A stretch of 23,221 nt of DNA from Candidatus Sumerlaeota bacterium (GCA_026398575.1 JAPLSP010000638.1:1-23221); one strand, 5' to 3'. Numbered from the stretch's first letter, positions 10,403-18,754 are shown. Notes: a model not told the origin generated them from the sequence alone. Translations and numbers: made by a program.

Positions 10403-11933
10403 AAAGAACCGCCAGGGCGGTTTGAAGCCCGTTACGCAGGCCCAGCATCTCGTCCGTCAGCTGCCCCCGGCGATAAAAATCATCCACTTCGAGCTGCAGC
10501 TCGCGCAGGATTCGCCGCGCCCGGCGCATCATGCGGTAGCTGCGCACCAGGCCGGCGTAGTTCCACATCGTGCTCTTGATTGTCATCCAATCCTGGCGGA
10601 TCAGCGCCGGGTCCACGGCTTCTTTTTCGCGCTGCCAGGGGGCGACCTCCGGAATATAGCATGGCTCGCTGGAAGCGCAATTCTCCGCGATGCGCAAACC
10701 GGCCGTATGCCCCCAGACCAATCCCTCGAGCAGCGACGTGCTGGCCAGACGGTTGGCGCCATGCACGCCGGTGCACGAGACTTCGCCCGCCGCCCACAAC
10801 CGGCCAATCGTGGCGCGCCCCTCCAGGTCCACCGAAACGCCGCCGCAGGCGTAGTGCGCGGCGGGCACGACCGGGATCGGCTGTTTGGTACAGTCAATCC
10901 CCACTTCCATGCACTTGCCGTGGATTTGCGGGAAGCGCTTGCGAATCCATGCAGCGGGCTTGTTCGAGATATCGAGATAAACGCACGGCTCGTTTTCGCG
11001 CAGCATGATGTCATGAATCGCGCGGGCGACGATGTCGCGCGGCGCCAACGAACCGCGCCGGTGATAGCGCTTCATAAACGCCTGTCCGGTCGCGGTAAGG
11101 AGCTCGGCGCCCTCGCCGCGCATGGATTCGGAAATGAGGAAACCGCGCGCATCGCGATGGTAAAGCGCCGTCGGATGGAACTGGATATATTCGAGATTCA
11201 GCAAGCGCGCGCCCGCCCGGTAAGCCATTGCCACGCCGTCGCCGCGGGCGCCGGGCGGATTCGTCGTATATTGATAGATGTAACCCAGGCCGCCGGTCGC
11301 CAGCACGGTTTCGCGCGCCTTGACCGCGCCGATGCGGCCGGTTTTTTGATCCAGGACGTAGGCGCCGAAACAGGTGGGCGAGGCATAGCGATCCTTGACC
11401 GCGCGCGAGTGGTGCGAAAACGTCAGCAGGTCCACGGCGGTGGCGCGCTTCAAAATCCGGATGTTGGGATGCCGCTCGATGGCGCGCGCCATGCAATGCT
11501 CGATCGCCTGTCCGGTCCGGTCTTCGGCGTGGATGATCCGCGGAATGGAATGCGCGCCTTCTTCCGTCAGGTCCTCGCTCGCGCCGCGCCGGTCAAAAGG
11601 AACCTTCAGCCGCTCGATCAGGATTTCCTTGACCAGCTCGGGGCCTTCCGTGGCCAGGCGCCGGACGGCGGGCTCATGGCAGATGCCGCATCCGGCCTCG
11701 ATGACATCGTTGACCAGCAAATCCGGCGAATCGCCCTTGCCGCGATAAATAATGCCGCCTTGGGCGCGTTCGGTATTGGACGATTCGATGTTCTCGGCGC
11801 GCGTGATGACGGTGACTTGGACGTTGCGGTCCGCCGCTGCCAGCGCCGCCGCGCATCCGGCGATTCCCGATCCGATGACGAGCAGATCAACCGTGTCGTT
11901 GCGCACGGGGGGCAATTTTTTAGTGGAAGCCAT
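10350..11933 (-). CDS. nadB: L-aspartate oxidase
   Basis: A 527-aa FAD enzyme oxidising L-aspartate to iminoaspartate, the first step of de novo NAD synthesis with quinolinate synthase. The dinucleotide-binding motif is VIGSGIAGCAAA (19-30). SSNTERAQGGI is the flavin contact. The active-site region IQFHPTALYHRDARGFLISE and SMRGEGAELL holds the Arg/His residues conserved in the fumarate reductase/NadB family. HYACGGVSVDLEG and GEVSCTGVHGANRLASTSLLEGLVWG are diagnostic of NadB. Length is close to the E. coli enzyme (540 aa). AAGG about 8 nt upstream of the ATG at 11933 serves as ribosome site. nadA and nadC are not in the window. The gene leads a probable operon with the sigma54 activator and the aminotransferase. 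Confidence 0.96.
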   Translation of the reverse strand: MASTKKLPPVRNDTVDLLVIGSGIAGCAAALAAADRNVQVTVITRAENIESSNTERAQGGIIYRGKGDSPDLLVNDVIEAGCGICHEPAVRRLATEGPELVKEILIERLKVPFDRRGASEDLTEEGAHSIPRIIHAEDRTGQAIEHCMARAIERHPNIRILKRATAVDLLTFSHHSRAVKDRYASPTCFGAYVLDQKTGRIGAVKARETVLATGGLGYIYQYTTNPPGARGDGVAMAYRAGARLLNLEYIQFHPTALYHRDARGFLISESMRGEGAELLTATGQAFMKRYHRRGSLAPRDIVARAIHDIMLRENEPCVYLDISNKPAAWIRKRFPQIHGKCMEVGIDCTKQPIPVVPAAHYACGGVSVDLEGRATIGRLWAAGEVSCTGVHGANRLASTSLLEGLVWGHTAGLRIAENCASSEPCYIPEVAPWQREKEAVDPALIRQDWMTIKSTMWNYAGLVRSYRMMRRARRILRELQLEVDDFYRRGQLTDEMLGLRNGLQTALAVLYAAMENRQSYGSHYRID

Positions 11934-11954
11934 TGGGCGCCTTTCAGGGCGTGA

Positions 11955-11982
11955 ATGATAAATTGAGCCTAATCCTCCCCAA
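11955..11982 (-). promoter_or_regulatory. Candidate nadB promoter
   Basis: On the minus strand TTGGGG (11982-11977) and TATCAT (11960-11955) are spaced 16 nt. The -10 matches five of six consensus bases and the -35 only about three of six. Initiation at about 11948 would leave a short leader containing the ribosome site. Weak evidence, by inspection only. Confidence 0.3.
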
Positions 11983-12151
11983 GTCCGGCTGTCCAGCCAA
12001 TTGACGAATCCGGCATTTCGCCCTTGACTCCGAAGCGCGAGAAGGCACGATGCGCGGCGGGGTTTGTCGCGTTGGAAGCAGCAACGACAATATGTTGTCA
12101 GGCGCCGCGCGATAAGAGCATAGCAGCGGGCGATTCATGCTGTGGCTCATC

Positions 12152-12187
12152 GTCCTTGAGGTCCCTGATGTCCTTGATGTCCTTGCC
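12152..12187. repeat. Nonamer array C, four units of GTCCTTGAT type
   Basis: Units GTCCTTGAG, GTCCCTGAT, GTCCTTGAT and GTCCTTGCC in the divergent intergenic region between nadB and the MFS gene, 32 bases before the MFS start codon. It shares the leading GTCC and the 9-nt period with the arrays at 1544-1588 and 8592-8627. The rest of this 286-base intergenic region shows no recognisable feature apart from the candidate nadB promoter. Confidence 0.85.
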
Positions 12188-12219
12188 CCATTATCTGTTA
12201 CTAGCTAGCGACCGCATCC

Positions 12220-13419
12220 ATGCCTGAACTCAATTCCCAGCGCCGCTTCGCCGTGATGTACTTTGCGCTCTTCAGCGTGTTCGCCGTCATCACGCCTTAC
12301 CTGCAAAAAATCCTGCGGCTTCAGGGATTCGACAAAGAGCAGATCGGCTATATCCAGGCCGCGCTGGAGACCGCCGGCATCCTGGCGCCGCCGCTGTGGG
12401 GGCGATTGTCGGATTTCGCCCGCCGCCGCCGCCGGCTGATCGCCATCGTGATCGCAGGGGCGTGCGCGAGCTTCTTGTGTCTCGGTCAGCTCTCCGCCGA
12501 AGCGCATTCCGCCCTCATGATCGCCATGGGAATGGCCGCCGTATTCGGATTGTTTTACAAAGCCGTCATCCCTCTGACGGACGGCCTGGTGCTGCGATAC
12601 CTGTCCGAGCATGGCGGAGACTATGGCCGTCCGCGCGCGGCAGGCTCAGTATCGTTCATCCTGACGATCGCGATCATGGAGGCGTTGGGAGTGGCCGGCG
12701 AGCATGGGCGCGCGATCATCCTTGTGACGACGCTCGTCTGCACGATTATACACCTGTCCACCATATCCTTGCTGCCGCTGACGCAGAGCGAAAAAGAAGA
12801 ACGCCATGCCCCCGTCCGCCGCCGCCGCCACTTTGACGCCTCGCTGTTTTTGAGCCGCCCGTTCGTGGCGTTCGCGTCCATCGCTTTTCTCAACAGCTTC
12901 GCCATGGCGGGGTACTACGGTTTTTTTACGCTCTTCCTTCAGGAGGAAATCGGTTTCCCCCAGGCGGGATATATCTGGATTCTGGGACCGCTGTCGGAAA
13001 TTCCCATGATCTTTTTTTCGAGCGCCATCATCCGGCGGATCGGCGCGCGCAACATGCTGGCGCTGGGCGTGGCGGGAACGGTGGTACGATTGACGGGCTT
13101 GGCGATTGCGCCGAATCTATGGTGGGTCCTGCCGTTGCAGGCGCTGCACGCGCTGACTTTCGGCGCGTTCCACACCTCTTCGATTCATTTCCTCAATCGG
13201 CTGGCGCCGCCGGATATGAAGCAAAGCGCCACCACGCTCTTTTCCGCCCTGGCGCTGGGATGCGCGGCCATCGCGGGAAATGCCATCGGCGGAACGCTGA
13301 TTGAGCATTGCGGATACCGCGCCATGTATGGCATCTATGGCGGCGTCGCGCTCATCGGCCTCATCGGCCTCTTCACCTTTGTCCGCGAGCCCAAACCTTT
13401 AGAGTCACAGATTCACTGA
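12220..13419 (+). CDS. MFS transporter (MFS_1-like family)
   Basis: A 399-aa inner-membrane transporter of the major facilitator superfamily. About 12 hydrophobic segments run through the protein. The loop between helices 2 and 3 has the family motif GRLSDFARRRRR (61-72; usual G-x3-D-x2-G-R-R). TDGLVLRYL and YGRPRAAGSVSF (about 125-147) resemble the MFS_1-like branch (HcaT/LacY-like), as do the N-terminal PYLQKILRLQGFDKEQIGYI and the gap between the two six-helix halves. Substrate unknown; a sugar or small organic acid is plausible given the neighbouring glycosidase. No good ribosome site precedes the ATG. The 9-nt repeat array C lies just upstream. It is transcribed divergently from nadB and in the same direction as the downstream glycosidase, but a hairpin repeat separates the two. 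Confidence 0.88.
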   Translation: MPELNSQRRFAVMYFALFSVFAVITPYLQKILRLQGFDKEQIGYIQAALETAGILAPPLWGRLSDFARRRRRLIAIVIAGACASFLCLGQLSAEAHSALMIAMGMAAVFGLFYKAVIPLTDGLVLRYLSEHGGDYGRPRAAGSVSFILTIAIMEALGVAGEHGRAIILVTTLVCTIIHLSTISLLPLTQSEKEERHAPVRRRRHFDASLFLSRPFVAFASIAFLNSFAMAGYYGFFTLFLQEEIGFPQAGYIWILGPLSEIPMIFFSSAIIRRIGARNMLALGVAGTVVRLTGLAIAPNLWWVLPLQALHALTFGAFHTSSIHFLNRLAPPDMKQSATTLFSALALGCAAIAGNAIGGTLIEHCGYRAMYGIYGGVALIGLIGLFTFVREPKPLESQIH

Positions 13420-13458
13420 CCGAATCTTGCTTAAGGGATGAAAACAATGCGCTCAGAA

Positions 13459-13525
13459 GCGGCGCCAGCATTTGGGGCGCTAAAAAGAAGGTAGCGAGCC
13501 ACCTTACTCCAAAAGCTGGCGCCGC
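13459..13525. repeat. Complete hairpin (REP-like) repeat, copy 2
   Basis: GCGGCGCCAGCATTTGG (13459-13475) and CCAAAAGCTGGCGCCGC (13509-13525) are inverted repeats with 16 of 17 pairs. Between them is an inner hairpin AAGGTAGC-GA-GCCACCTT with one mismatch. The right half is nearly identical to 1-39, and the left arm matches 18755-18768. It lies 40 bases after the MFS stop and 115 bases before the exported glycosidase start. Confidence 0.85.
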
Positions 13526-13640
13526 ACCTGTCTGCGTGAATCTACTCTTCCGGCATAAGAATTTGCAGCGATTTTTCGAGAGCGCAATTTCGAATATGAG
13601 TACTGAGTCGCCAAACCAATATAGAGGAAAGGAAAGTTCC

Positions 13641-15152
13641 ATGCTGAAATCCTCGTTGTACCGCTGGGCATTGATTCTGGTCATTGCCGCCACTTCCATG
13701 TGGTCATCCGCGCAGGAGAAATCCCAGACTGGGGCCACGTCGCTCCCTTTCGAGGGGATGAAAGTCCTCGGCAAGGTATCGCCGCGCTCCTCGGCCTCGA
13801 TCAAGGCTTCTCCCCTATCGGTCGGGTTCGAGACGCTCGACCGCAAGATGTTCACGCCCGAGCGCACGTATCCGCATCTGGCGCAGCTCGGCGTCAAGTG
13901 GGCGCGGTGCCAGACGGGATGGGCGCGCACGGAAACCGTCAAAGGCCAGTATGACTTCGCCTGGCTCGATTCGGTGGTGGACTCGCTCCTCAAGATGGGG
14001 ATTCAGCCGTGGTTCAACCTGGGCTATGGCAACCGGCTCTATACGCCCAAGGCGCCGGACGAATCGGCGGTGGGCTGGATTCCGATATTCGATGATGATG
14101 CGAAGCAAGCCTGGCTGAAATACGTGCGCGCGATCTCCGAACACTACAAGGATCGGGTGAAATATTGGGAACTCTGGAACGAGCCGAACATCACCAAATT
14201 CTGGCAGCCCTCCAAACCTTCGGCGCGCGACTACGTGGAGTTCGTGAAGCTTACGGCGCCCGAGATCAAAAAGCAAATCCCCGACGCCGTGATTATCGGC
14301 GGCGCCATGGCGGGCATGCCGACGGATTTCCTCAAGCAATGCCTGGATGGCGGGATTTGCGATTATGTGAATAAAATATCCTATCATCCTTACCGCCCGA
14401 ATCCCGACGATGCCTCTTATGAAAAATCCCTCAAGGAATGGCGCGCGTTGCTGGAGAAAACCAAGCCCGGCATTGCGCTGTGGCAGGGCGAAAACGGAAG
14501 CCCCTCGAAAAAAGGCGGCGCCGGCGCGCTCTCGGATTTGGATTGGGACGAAACCAAGCAGGCCAAGTGGGTCACGCGCCGCATCCTGAGCGACCTGCGC
14601 CTCGACGTCGAACTCACGTCCTATTTTCATTGCGTGGATATGATGAACTATAACTGGGGCAAAGGCACGACTGGCAAAGCCAACCTGAAAGGCCTGATCA
14701 ACGGCACGGACTACACGCCCAAGCCCTCTTTCTTCGCCTACCAATGCCTCTGCGCCCTCTTCGACGCCGAAACCAAAAAAGCGGAGCCGCAAATCCAGAT
14801 CGAAATCTCGCCCGCGCCAAAGACTGAAACCGCTCCCGCGCCGAACAAAGACGCAACCGATAAAGAACCCCGCTTCATCACCGCCAGCTTCACCCGCAAA
14901 GGCCAGCCGCTCTGCATCTATTGGCAATACGGCGACCTGATCAAAGGCTCTGCGCCGCAGAAGGCGAAAATCACCCTCAAGACCGCCCCCAATGCCAAAC
15001 TAACAGACCCCGTCCTGATTGATCCGCTCGCGTCAACGATCTATCAAGTTGACGCCAAAGATTCCGACGGGACCTGGACGGCGGCGGCTTTACCATTGTT
15101 GGATTACCCGTTGATATTGACTACCCGCGCTGCATGCGATGACACGAAATAA
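13641..15152 (+). CDS. Exported clan GH-A glycoside hydrolase, GH39-like
   Basis: A 503-aa secreted retaining glycosidase with a TIM barrel. The signal peptide is MLKSSLYRWALILVIAATSM with cleavage near SSAQ (residue 25). The barrel starts at about 60 (SVGFETLDRKMF, GVKWARCQTGW). The acid/base Glu181 lies in WELWNEP (177-182), the clan GH-A signature. The nucleophile is probably Glu284 in LWQGENGS. This layout resembles GH39 (xylosidase or iduronidase type), but GH5-like or other GH-A families are possible. The C-terminal part (from about 380) looks like a beta domain and is interrupted by a Pro/Ala/Glu-rich segment (about 391-411). GGAAAGGAAAG precedes the ATG. The frame is open further upstream through the hairpin repeat but is not coding there. 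The polysaccharide target is unknown. Confidence 0.9.
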   Translation: MLKSSLYRWALILVIAATSMWSSAQEKSQTGATSLPFEGMKVLGKVSPRSSASIKASPLSVGFETLDRKMFTPERTYPHLAQLGVKWARCQTGWARTETVKGQYDFAWLDSVVDSLLKMGIQPWFNLGYGNRLYTPKAPDESAVGWIPIFDDDAKQAWLKYVRAISEHYKDRVKYWELWNEPNITKFWQPSKPSARDYVEFVKLTAPEIKKQIPDAVIIGGAMAGMPTDFLKQCLDGGICDYVNKISYHPYRPNPDDASYEKSLKEWRALLEKTKPGIALWQGENGSPSKKGGAGALSDLDWDETKQAKWVTRRILSDLRLDVELTSYFHCVDMMNYNWGKGTTGKANLKGLINGTDYTPKPSFFAYQCLCALFDAETKKAEPQIQIEISPAPKTETAPAPNKDATDKEPRFITASFTRKGQPLCIYWQYGDLIKGSAPQKAKITLKTAPNAKLTDPVLIDPLASTIYQVDAKDSDGTWTAAALPLLDYPLILTTRAACDDTK

Positions 15153-15199
15153 GCCTTGGCCAGATTGGGAGTGAAGATGAGCATCGTCAGATTGGAATT

Positions 15200-15841
15200 T
15201 TATAGCATTTCAGCCGTCTTCCACCCTTCTCGATAATCGCAGCGCAAGAATCGCTCAGCTTCGGGATGGCCAGGAAATTTCATTTGCGCAGCATCATAAA
15301 TCAATTTGACGCCAGGCACGCGGGTCGCGACCGTTCCCAGCAAGACCGCTTCAGCCATTCTGCCACTAAAGGCGAAGTCCGAAACAGCTGTCTGGCCAGA
15401 AAAGCATGCGTTCACGAAGTCTGTATAATGGTCTGACGGCGGTAGCTTTGGACGTTTATAGGATTTGAATTTTTCAGTTGGCAATGCTTTCAATCCTTCA
15501 GCCGCATTCAATATAGCCCCTTCAGTTCCGATAATTAGCTGGTAGAATTTGTCGACGCCTGCAATCTTCTTCGCTTCATCGTCTGGCGTAAATTCGCCAT
15601 CATACCACGCAACCATTACAGAACCTAGCGTGAATCTTGTCGCTGGCATTATCCACTGAACGCAATTGCTCTGAGGCCATACATCAGCGCGCCGTGCTGG
15701 CGAGTCCACCCATGACTGCTGCGGTTTTGCTTCAATGCGAATAGGAAGGCCCAACCCCAAGCTTTTCCATGAAATATTAAAGCGGTGACAACAAAGATCG
15801 CCCACACAACCTGTCCCAAAATCTAGCCAGCTTCTCCAAGC
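15200..15841 (-). pseudogene. C-terminal fragment of a Gfo/Idh/MocA oxidoreductase
   Basis: About 213 residues match the C-terminal domain of the family: AWRSWLDFGTGCVGDLCCHRFN at the start, ATRFTLGSVMVAWYDGEF in the middle and FSGRMAEAVLLGTVATR near the end, finishing with CDYREGWK, as complete family members do. The Rossmann domain and EKP motif are missing altogether. Upstream, the frame runs on to 15964, but that part (for example YAKKIKSEVQNSRSDPDS) is foreign and adjoins the end of a probable transposase remnant. The gene therefore appears truncated at about 15841 by an insertion or deletion. Base composition is less GC-rich than the other oxidoreductase genes here. It could still be expressed as a short protein but should lack NAD binding. 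Confidence 0.8.
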
Positions 15842-15915
15842 GCAGGAGTCAGGGTCAGACCTTGAATTCTGTACTTCTGATTTGATTTTCTTAGCGTATC
15901 GTCTTTCACCACCAG

Positions 15916-16086
15916 TCAAATGCATGCGATTATCTTGCCTCCTGCCGACGCATAAATGCCACAAAAATATTGGCCGACCGCGTGTTGTTTCCTGCCTGTC
16001 GTGATGCGCGCCAATTCCACTGCCGCCGCTTTCTCCTCGCTCGCCGATAGGCCATACCGCGTCAGAAGCGCTGAATCAATGCCAAG
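15916..16086 (-). pseudogene. Probable RAYT (REP-associated transposase) C-terminal remnant
   Basis: Minus-strand translation from about 16086 to a TGA at 15916-15918 gives YLGIDSALLTRYGLSASEEK, then AAAVELARITTGRKQHAVGQ and YFCGIYASAGGKIIACI. This resembles the C-terminal helices of REP-associated tyrosine transposases, which end in a helix-turn-helix-like segment after a Tyr-Leu-Gly-Ile-Asp stretch. The catalytic HUH domain is absent and an in-frame stop lies just upstream. The next 75 bases contain GAATTCAAGGTCTGACCC, a string I recall from tails of such elements. Recognition is from memory of the family and needs a search. Confidence 0.45.
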
Positions 16087-16274
16087 GTATTTTCAATTTT
16101 CCCAATAAAAGCAATTGCGCAGGACTCACAAAAGCCAAGCTAATCCGCTTGACTCTATCCACTCATCAAAGCCAAGCTATGCAGGAAATGCATTGATATG
16201 CGAAAGGAAGCCGCCATGGAGACACGTGGCAGAACTATCCGCTCGCAGGAAACGGCGTGCGCGTTCGCGTGTGT

Positions 16275-16563
16275 CTGGAGTTTGGGCATTCTTTCCCCGA
16301 AGGGGAACCACAATCATAGCCGTGGGTGAAGCGAAGCGAACCCACGGTGGCGACACAAGGAATTATCGGTCCCTGAAGGGGGCCAACGTCGTCACGGAGG
16401 CAATCCCGATGAAGCGCGCAAACGAAATGCAGTCATCTGTCCGATCCGTGTTGGCCCCCTCCGGGGACCTGTTTTCGCACTCGTCGTTTCCGTGGGTTCG
16501 CTTCGCTTCACCCACGGCTATGATAGTTCACCCCCTACAGGGGATTCAAACGTCCAAACTCCA
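16275..16563. repeat. Composite palindromic repeat (nested REP-like hairpins)
   Basis: Arms are homologous and inverted. CTGGAGTTTGG (16275-16285) pairs with CCAAACTCCAG (16553-16563). A 34-base stretch at 16314-16347, TCATAGCCGTGGGTGAAGCG continuing to AACCCACGG, is repeated exactly in inverse near 16490-16523. GGTCCCTGAAGGGGGCCAAC (16368-16387) pairs imperfectly with the inverse of GTTGGCCCCCTCCGGGGACC (16450-16469). The core is itself palindromic (CCGTGGGT / ACCCACGG). About 60 bases separate the innermost arms. Between 16087 and 16274 I see only a 12-base direct repeat AAAGCCAAGCTA at 16131 and 16168. Confidence 0.85.
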
Positions 16564-17296
16564 GGCGCGCGCGTTCGCGAGCTACGCGTCGTCGTGGCGC
16601 ATAGCGGCGACGTTGGCCATAATGGGGACGTTGGCCATAGCGCTGGCGATGAACCTGTCGGCGGATATCCGCGTCGCGCCGGCGGCTGACAAAGGCGCTG
16701 CTCCATTCGTTTGCGATTTCAAGGAAGACGCCTTCGGTTCGCTGCCCAAGGGCTGGCGGATTGACGCCACGAGTCCCACGGGGGCGCTGGCCGAATGGAA
16801 AGTGGCCGAAGCCGCGTCCTTGAAAGACAGCGTCAGCGCCAAGGCTTTGACCATCACGAAGATCAACGACACGAGCAATGGCGTGTACAATTTATGTTTC
16901 AGCCCTGTCGCGGACTTCAAGGACGGGCGGATCGAAGTGAGGATCAAAGCCCTCAGCGGCACGCAGGATCAGGGAGGCGGGCTGATGTGGCGGGCCAAAG
17001 ACGCCCGGAACTACTACGTTGCGCGCTATAACCCCCTGGAAAAAAATCTACGGCTTTATTGCGTCAAGGAAGGCGTGCGCAAAATGCTCACCGACGTCAA
17101 AGATCTGGAGATTGGCGCCGGGCAGTGGTTCACCATGAAAATCGAGCACGCCGGCGACAGCATCAAGTGCAGCCTCGACGGCAAAGAACTGATTTCAACA
17201 ACGGACGCCACTTTTGCGGAGGCCGGAAGCGTGGGGCTTTGGACCAAAGCCGACGCCGCCAGCGCTTTCACCGGATTGAAGGTTGAGAGGAAATAG
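16520..17296 (+). CDS. Exported LamG/DUF1080-like (concanavalin-fold) protein
   Basis: The part from about residue 62 to 257 is a jelly-roll domain of the DUF1080 (3-keto-disaccharide hydrolase) or GH16-like type: FKEDAFGSLPKGW, GGGLMWRAKDARNYYVARYN, LRLYCVKEGVRKML, FTMKIEHAGDSIKCSLDGKE and GSVGLWTKADAASAFTGLKV. Such domains bind or cleave sugars outside the cytoplasm. A hydrophobic export segment (IAATLAIMGTLAIALAM, 28-44) precedes it, with possible cleavage near ADIRVAPAAD. The start is uncertain. The ATG at 16520 lies inside the right arm of the composite repeat and has no ribosome site. The ATG at 16622 would cut into the export segment. The frame is open from 16115, but the earlier part is repeat sequence and unlikely to be coding. 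No catalytic residues were assigned. Confidence 0.72.
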   Translation: MIVHPLQGIQTSKLQARAFASYASSWRIAATLAIMGTLAIALAMNLSADIRVAPAADKGAAPFVCDFKEDAFGSLPKGWRIDATSPTGALAEWKVAEAASLKDSVSAKALTITKINDTSNGVYNLCFSPVADFKDGRIEVRIKALSGTQDQGGGLMWRAKDARNYYVARYNPLEKNLRLYCVKEGVRKMLTDVKDLEIGAGQWFTMKIEHAGDSIKCSLDGKELISTTDATFAEAGSVGLWTKADAASAFTGLKVERK

Positions 17297-17337
17297 GTTT
17301 CGAAGAATGATTTCCTTTGGGAGGAATTATTAAGGTC

Positions 17338-17364
17338 ACCACAGAGACACCGAGGCACAGAGAA
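17338..17364. repeat. ACCACAGAG-type short tandem repeat
   Basis: Three degenerate 9-nt units: ACCACAGAG, ACACCGAGG and CACAGAGAA, 48 bases before the next gene start. ACCACAGAGG also occurs at 5821-5830 before another start. I recall this motif as a widespread intergenic repeat in several environmental bacterial genomes; that is memory, not a search. Confidence 0.55.
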
Positions 17365-17412
17365 ATTCGATTATCATAGTACATAAACCAATTCAAGAAA
17401 GGATCAATTCCA

Positions 17413-18696
17413 ATGTTTGGATGTACGCGCGCGTTACTGCCGGTCCTCGCCGTTGTTCTGTTTCTGGCGGGCGTTCAACCTTTTGCCGCCGCGCAAACGC
17501 AGGCGACGGGTGCAAGCGGGTTCAATGTGGTCGTGTCGCTTTCCGTGAAAGATGTAATGGACAAAGTAGCCGCCAATCCTGAATGGAATAAAAACTTGCA
17601 GGCCGCGATCGCCCAAGGCGGGCCTGAAAAGCAGGCGGCGCTCAATATGCTCAAGGAGAAAGGCGGATTCGATTTATTCAAAGATATTGATAGTCTCATC
17701 ATTGGTTTGGATATATCCGAGTTGGGCAAAAAGATGCCGGTTTTTGTGTTGATCATCAACGGACGCTTCGACGCCGCGAAATTGATTCCCATTCTCACGG
17801 ATATGCTCAAGCCGCAGGGCACCGCGGTCACCAAGCTGGCGGATCACAATGGAATCGCGGTCTATTCAATAAAAAAAGAACAGAGCAGCGATGGCGCTCT
17901 GCTGGCGTTTGTGGGGCAATCCCTCCTGATCAGCGACAATGAAGCCGCGTTGCACAAAACCATTGACTCGGTCAAAAGCGGAACTTCCATGCTGGCGGGC
18001 GACGCGACCATGGCGGCGCTGGCCGGCCAGACCAATCAAAACGCCACGTTCTGGGCGTTCGGCCAAATCCCGGACATCCTGACCAAAGCCAAAGCGGGCG
18101 CGCCTGCCGGAGGCGCCAATCCCGGCGGCGGCGGCGCGCCCGGCGGCGGCCCGATGGCGGGTTTTGGGCCGGATTCGATCAAAGCCTTTGCCGCCTCCAT
18201 AGACGCCAAGCAAGGACTTGACCTGAACGTCAAACTCGCCTGCAAAGACGCCGCAACGGCGCTCAATCTCAAAAACATGTTCGACATGGGGCGCGGATGG
18301 GCGGGGATGCAGCTCTCGCAGCCGGATAGCGGCCTGTCAAAAGATAGCGCGGCCACGATCAATCAAGCGCTTCAAAAAGCGACGTGCAACGCGGCCAACA
18401 GCGTCGCAACGCTTGCCCTGAAATTAACCCCGGAAGAATATGCCGCCCTCGAAAAGATCGGGCAGGAGATGGCAAAAGCCGCGGAAGCCAAAGCCGCGCT
18501 CAATGCTGGGCCCAATGTAGCGCCCAATGCCGCTCCAGGCGGCGGCGGCGGGATGGGTTTGGGCGCCTTGGGCGGTTTGGGTGACCTAATGGGCAGCCTC
18601 GGCGCCCTCGGCGGCGGCGCTCCTCAAGGCGCTCCCGCGGCCCCAAAAGCCGCGCCCGCTCCGGGAGGCGCGCCCACACGCAAGGGCTTGAATTAG
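17413..18696 (+). CDS. Secreted Ala/Gly/Pro-rich protein of unknown function
   Basis: A 427-aa exported protein that I do not recognise with certainty. The signal peptide MFGCTRALLPVLAVVLFLAG ends near FAAAQ (28). Residues 36-200 look like a globular alpha/beta domain with KGGFDLFKDIDSLIIGLDIS, FVLIINGRFDAAKLIPILTD and LLAFVGQSLLISDNEAALHK. This pattern is seen in several DUF3352-like periplasmic proteins. A Gly/Pro-rich spacer (about 232-250) leads to a second helical part (250-350). The tail from 355 is low complexity (Ala, Pro, Gly; GLGALGGLGDLMGSLGALGG). Two cysteines (about 276 and 324) could form a disulfide. AGGA lies 9 bases before the ATG. It may act as a surface or scaffold protein; this is inference from composition only. 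Confidence 0.8.
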   Translation: MFGCTRALLPVLAVVLFLAGVQPFAAAQTQATGASGFNVVVSLSVKDVMDKVAANPEWNKNLQAAIAQGGPEKQAALNMLKEKGGFDLFKDIDSLIIGLDISELGKKMPVFVLIINGRFDAAKLIPILTDMLKPQGTAVTKLADHNGIAVYSIKKEQSSDGALLAFVGQSLLISDNEAALHKTIDSVKSGTSMLAGDATMAALAGQTNQNATFWAFGQIPDILTKAKAGAPAGGANPGGGGAPGGGPMAGFGPDSIKAFAASIDAKQGLDLNVKLACKDAATALNLKNMFDMGRGWAGMQLSQPDSGLSKDSAATINQALQKATCNAANSVATLALKLTPEEYAALEKIGQEMAKAAEAKAALNAGPNVAPNAAPGGGGGMGLGALGGLGDLMGSLGALGGGAPQGAPAAPKAAPAPGGAPTRKGLN

Positions 18697-18754
18697 GTTG
18701 TCGTCTTTATCGCGGATGCTTAAGCAAGCGCGAAACAGAATGCGGTCAAGCCAA

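Noticed and set aside
8672..10579. 635-codon open frame antisense to the sigma54 activator
   Set aside because: No motif and runs across the nadB/activator junction; a shadow of the minus-strand genes.
10317..11954. 545-codon open frame antisense to nadB
   Set aside because: Covers the NadB coding region exactly and lacks a recognisable domain.
13815..14927. 370-codon open frame antisense to the GH39-like gene
   Set aside because: The plus-strand gene has catalytic motifs and a signal peptide; this frame has none.
16115..16519. N-terminal extension of the LamG-like protein to 16115
   Set aside because: The translated segment is mostly the composite palindromic repeat and has no protein-like features.
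17297..17335. Possible terminator after the LamG-like gene (AATGATTTCCT / GAGGAATTATT)
   Set aside because: The stem is short and imperfect and no T-run follows.
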